From positions 1 through 48,387 of the forward strand of contig CAJTOJ010000030.1 of NCBI GenBank assembly GCA_910577665.1: DNA of 48,387 bases, in the 5' to 3' direction. This DNA comes from an uncultured Acetatifactor sp. (lineage in GTDB: Bacteria > Bacillota > Clostridia > Lachnospirales > Lachnospiraceae). Both the position numbers and the translations under genes were made by a program. Of this stretch, positions 47,217-48,387 are shown one piece after another; position 1 is the stretch's first letter, and every line of letters begins with the position of its first letter. The notes below the pieces were generated by a model. That model made no database searches, was not told the DNA's origin, and saw only the letters and a list, made by a program, of their open reading frames with translations.

Positions 47217-48387
47217 CTAAATCAGACAGTGGATTGTCTGGTCCAGCACCTGGAAATAGTTTTCGAAGGTCTTGCAACAACAGCCAGGGTTATCAATCAC
47301 AATACCAGGACTTCTGAGTCCGGGCAGGGCAAAGCCCATGGCCATACGGTGGTCATCGTAGGTTTCCACCAGGGAGGGCGTGGGACATCCGGGATAGACA
47401 GTGATGGAGTCTTCCCGCTCTTCGCAGTGGATTCCCATTTTAGTCAGTTCTGTGGTGACAGCCCGGATGCGGTCACTTTCCTGAAAGCGGATGTGGCCGA
47501 TTCCCTGAATGGTGGTGGGGCCATCTGCAAAGGGGGCAATGGCGGCTAATGTGATGGCCTGGTCGGAACAGGCGGACATGTCTGCGGTGATACCGTGGAA
47601 GCTGCCATTTTCAGGCGGGCAGGCTATGATGCCCTGGGGAGAGTCTGTCACGGTGCAGCCCATCCGGGCCAGCAGGTGGAGGAAGGCCACATCGCCCTGG
47701 AGAGAGTGGAAATGAATGCCGGGAACCATTACCGGGATGCCCAGCAGAGGGCTTAGGGCATAAAAATAACATGCTGCGGAAGCATCCGGTTCCACACAGT
47801 AATCCCGGGCCTGATAGCGCTGCCCGGCCCTGGTCAGGAAAGTCCTGGGGGAGGTCTGTTCCACCTGCACCCCGAACTGTGCCATCATCTGCAGGGTCAT
47901 CTGGATATAGGACATGCCATGGGAGCCTTCTATACAGGTGGTGAAATCCTGGTCTGACAGACAGGAAGCAATGAGCAGGGCGCTCAAAAACTGACTGCTG
48001 TGGCCGATGTCCACAGTTATGTGATCCTTACAGAAGCCATGGCCTGCCAGGGTATAGGGAAAGTGGCCGATGTGTGTATCATCTGTCTGTGCCCGGTCTG
48101 CAGGAGTGCTGTGGGCCGGTGTGCCATTGGACAGTCTGTCCCCTGTAAGAAGGGGACTTTTCCAGGCTTCATAGCACACCTGGCAGCCTAGTTCCTGCAG
48201 GGAATCCAGAAGAGGCGCCATGGGACGCTTCCGCATCTGGGGAGAGGCATCCAGATGGTAGATACCATCTGACACGCCCAGGTATGCTGTCAGGAACCGG
48301 GCTGCCGTGCCGGCACTGCCCACATATAAGCTGGCTTCCCGGCAGGGAACGGTGCCGCCATGTCCTTTTACGGTGATGATTTTTTCT
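47217..48387 (-). CDS. aroA: 3-phosphoshikimate 1-carboxyvinyltransferase (5' end outside the window)
   Basis: EPSP synthase joins PEP to shikimate 3-phosphate in aromatic amino-acid synthesis. The frame is open to the window edge, so about the first 50-80 residues are missing. Visible signatures: YVGSAGTAARFLTAYLG (the GNAGTAxR loop), QMRKRPMAPLLDSLQELG, and near the end QESDRIRAVTTELTKMG and DDHRMAMGFALPGLRSPGIVIDNPGC. The last of these normally reads CVSKTFP but is CCCKTFE here. The chain ends normally at TAG 47217-47219. No terminator is evident on its 3' side, so the downstream minus-strand gene, 164 bp away, may be cotranscribed. Confidence 0.93.
   Translation of the reverse strand, partial: EKIITVKGHGGTVPCREASLYVGSAGTAARFLTAYLGVSDGIYHLDASPQMRKRPMAPLLDSLQELGCQVCYEAWKSPLLTGDRLSNGTPAHSTPADRAQTDDTHIGHFPYTLAGHGFCKDHITVDIGHSSQFLSALLIASCLSDQDFTTCIEGSHGMSYIQMTLQMMAQFGVQVEQTSPRTFLTRAGQRYQARDYCVEPDASAACYFYALSPLLGIPVMVPGIHFHSLQGDVAFLHLLARMGCTVTDSPQGIIACPPENGSFHGITADMSACSDQAITLAAIAPFADGPTTIQGIGHIRFQESDRIRAVTTELTKMGIHCEEREDSITVYPGCPTPSLVETYDDHRMAMGFALPGLRSPGIVIDNPGCCCKTFENYFQVLDQTIHCLI

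Noticed and set aside
47053..47280. N-terminal extension of the minus-strand repeat protein into aroA
   Set aside because: It would overlap the aroA coding region; ATG at 47052 has an AGAGG SD, and the sequence above it looks non-coding.
1..48387. tRNA, rRNA or other structural RNA genes
   Set aside because: I found no tRNA cloverleaf with GGTTCRA-type T-arm and no rRNA segments; only the SAM riboswitch and the T-box leader are supported as RNA elements.

Overview
The window looks like chromosomal DNA of a Gram-positive anaerobe of the Clostridia, most likely Lachnospiraceae. Support: G/A-rich Shine-Dalgarno sites, consensus SigA-type promoters, a SAM-I riboswitch before metK, a Phe T-box before pheST, the greA-lysS and birA/coaX/dusB neighbourhoods, a BlaI/M56 pair, and lineage-typical hypotheticals (a DUF6145-like protein, YARHG-type zinc-ribbon proteins). 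Genus cannot be fixed from sequence reading alone.

Layout. 1-1.5 kb: a truncated membrane glycosyltransferase remnant and dinB (minus strand). 1.7-18.2 kb: housekeeping genes on the plus strand: LysM/G5/M23 cell-wall hydrolase, murA, SAM riboswitch-metK, dnaE, pfkA, a TrmH/SpoU methyltransferase, proC, an SH3/SleB-type hydrolase, one unrecognised minus-strand gene, and an NfeD-SPFH membrane pair. 18.2-19.4 kb: a lone small serine recombinase in a setting of inverted and repeated motifs. 19.4-28.3 kb: an accessory cluster of proteins that each carry a C-x2-C-x10-C-x2-C zinc ribbon, most joined to membrane segments and long (probably external) domains, wrapped around an ABC-2 transporter (one ATPase, two permeases). 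It closes with a strong terminator. 28.4-30.6 kb: a BlaI/M56 regulatory pair behind two palindromic operators. 30.6-38.9 kb: argF, birA, DUF6145-like, coaX, dusB, a conserved hypothetical, greA, lysS. 39.3-40.3 kb: an AT-rich DUF4238 gene that looks acquired. 40.3-48.4 kb: YunG-like and MmcQ-like small proteins, T-box-pheS-pheT, a PilT-like ATPase with an altered Walker A, then on the minus strand a repeat-bearing basic protein and the 3' part of aroA running off the window.

The best candidate for an undescribed system is the zinc-ribbon/ABC-2 cluster. Its five zinc-ribbon proteins share one finger geometry but have different effector halves, which suggests parts of a common envelope machine. 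Other points of interest are an argF leader in which a whole hairpin loop is complementary to a downstream segment, SD-proximal hairpins before blaI, coaX, dusB and greA, tandem BlaI-type operators, and the AT-rich DUF4238 insertion. All functional statements rest on motif reading; no database search was possible.
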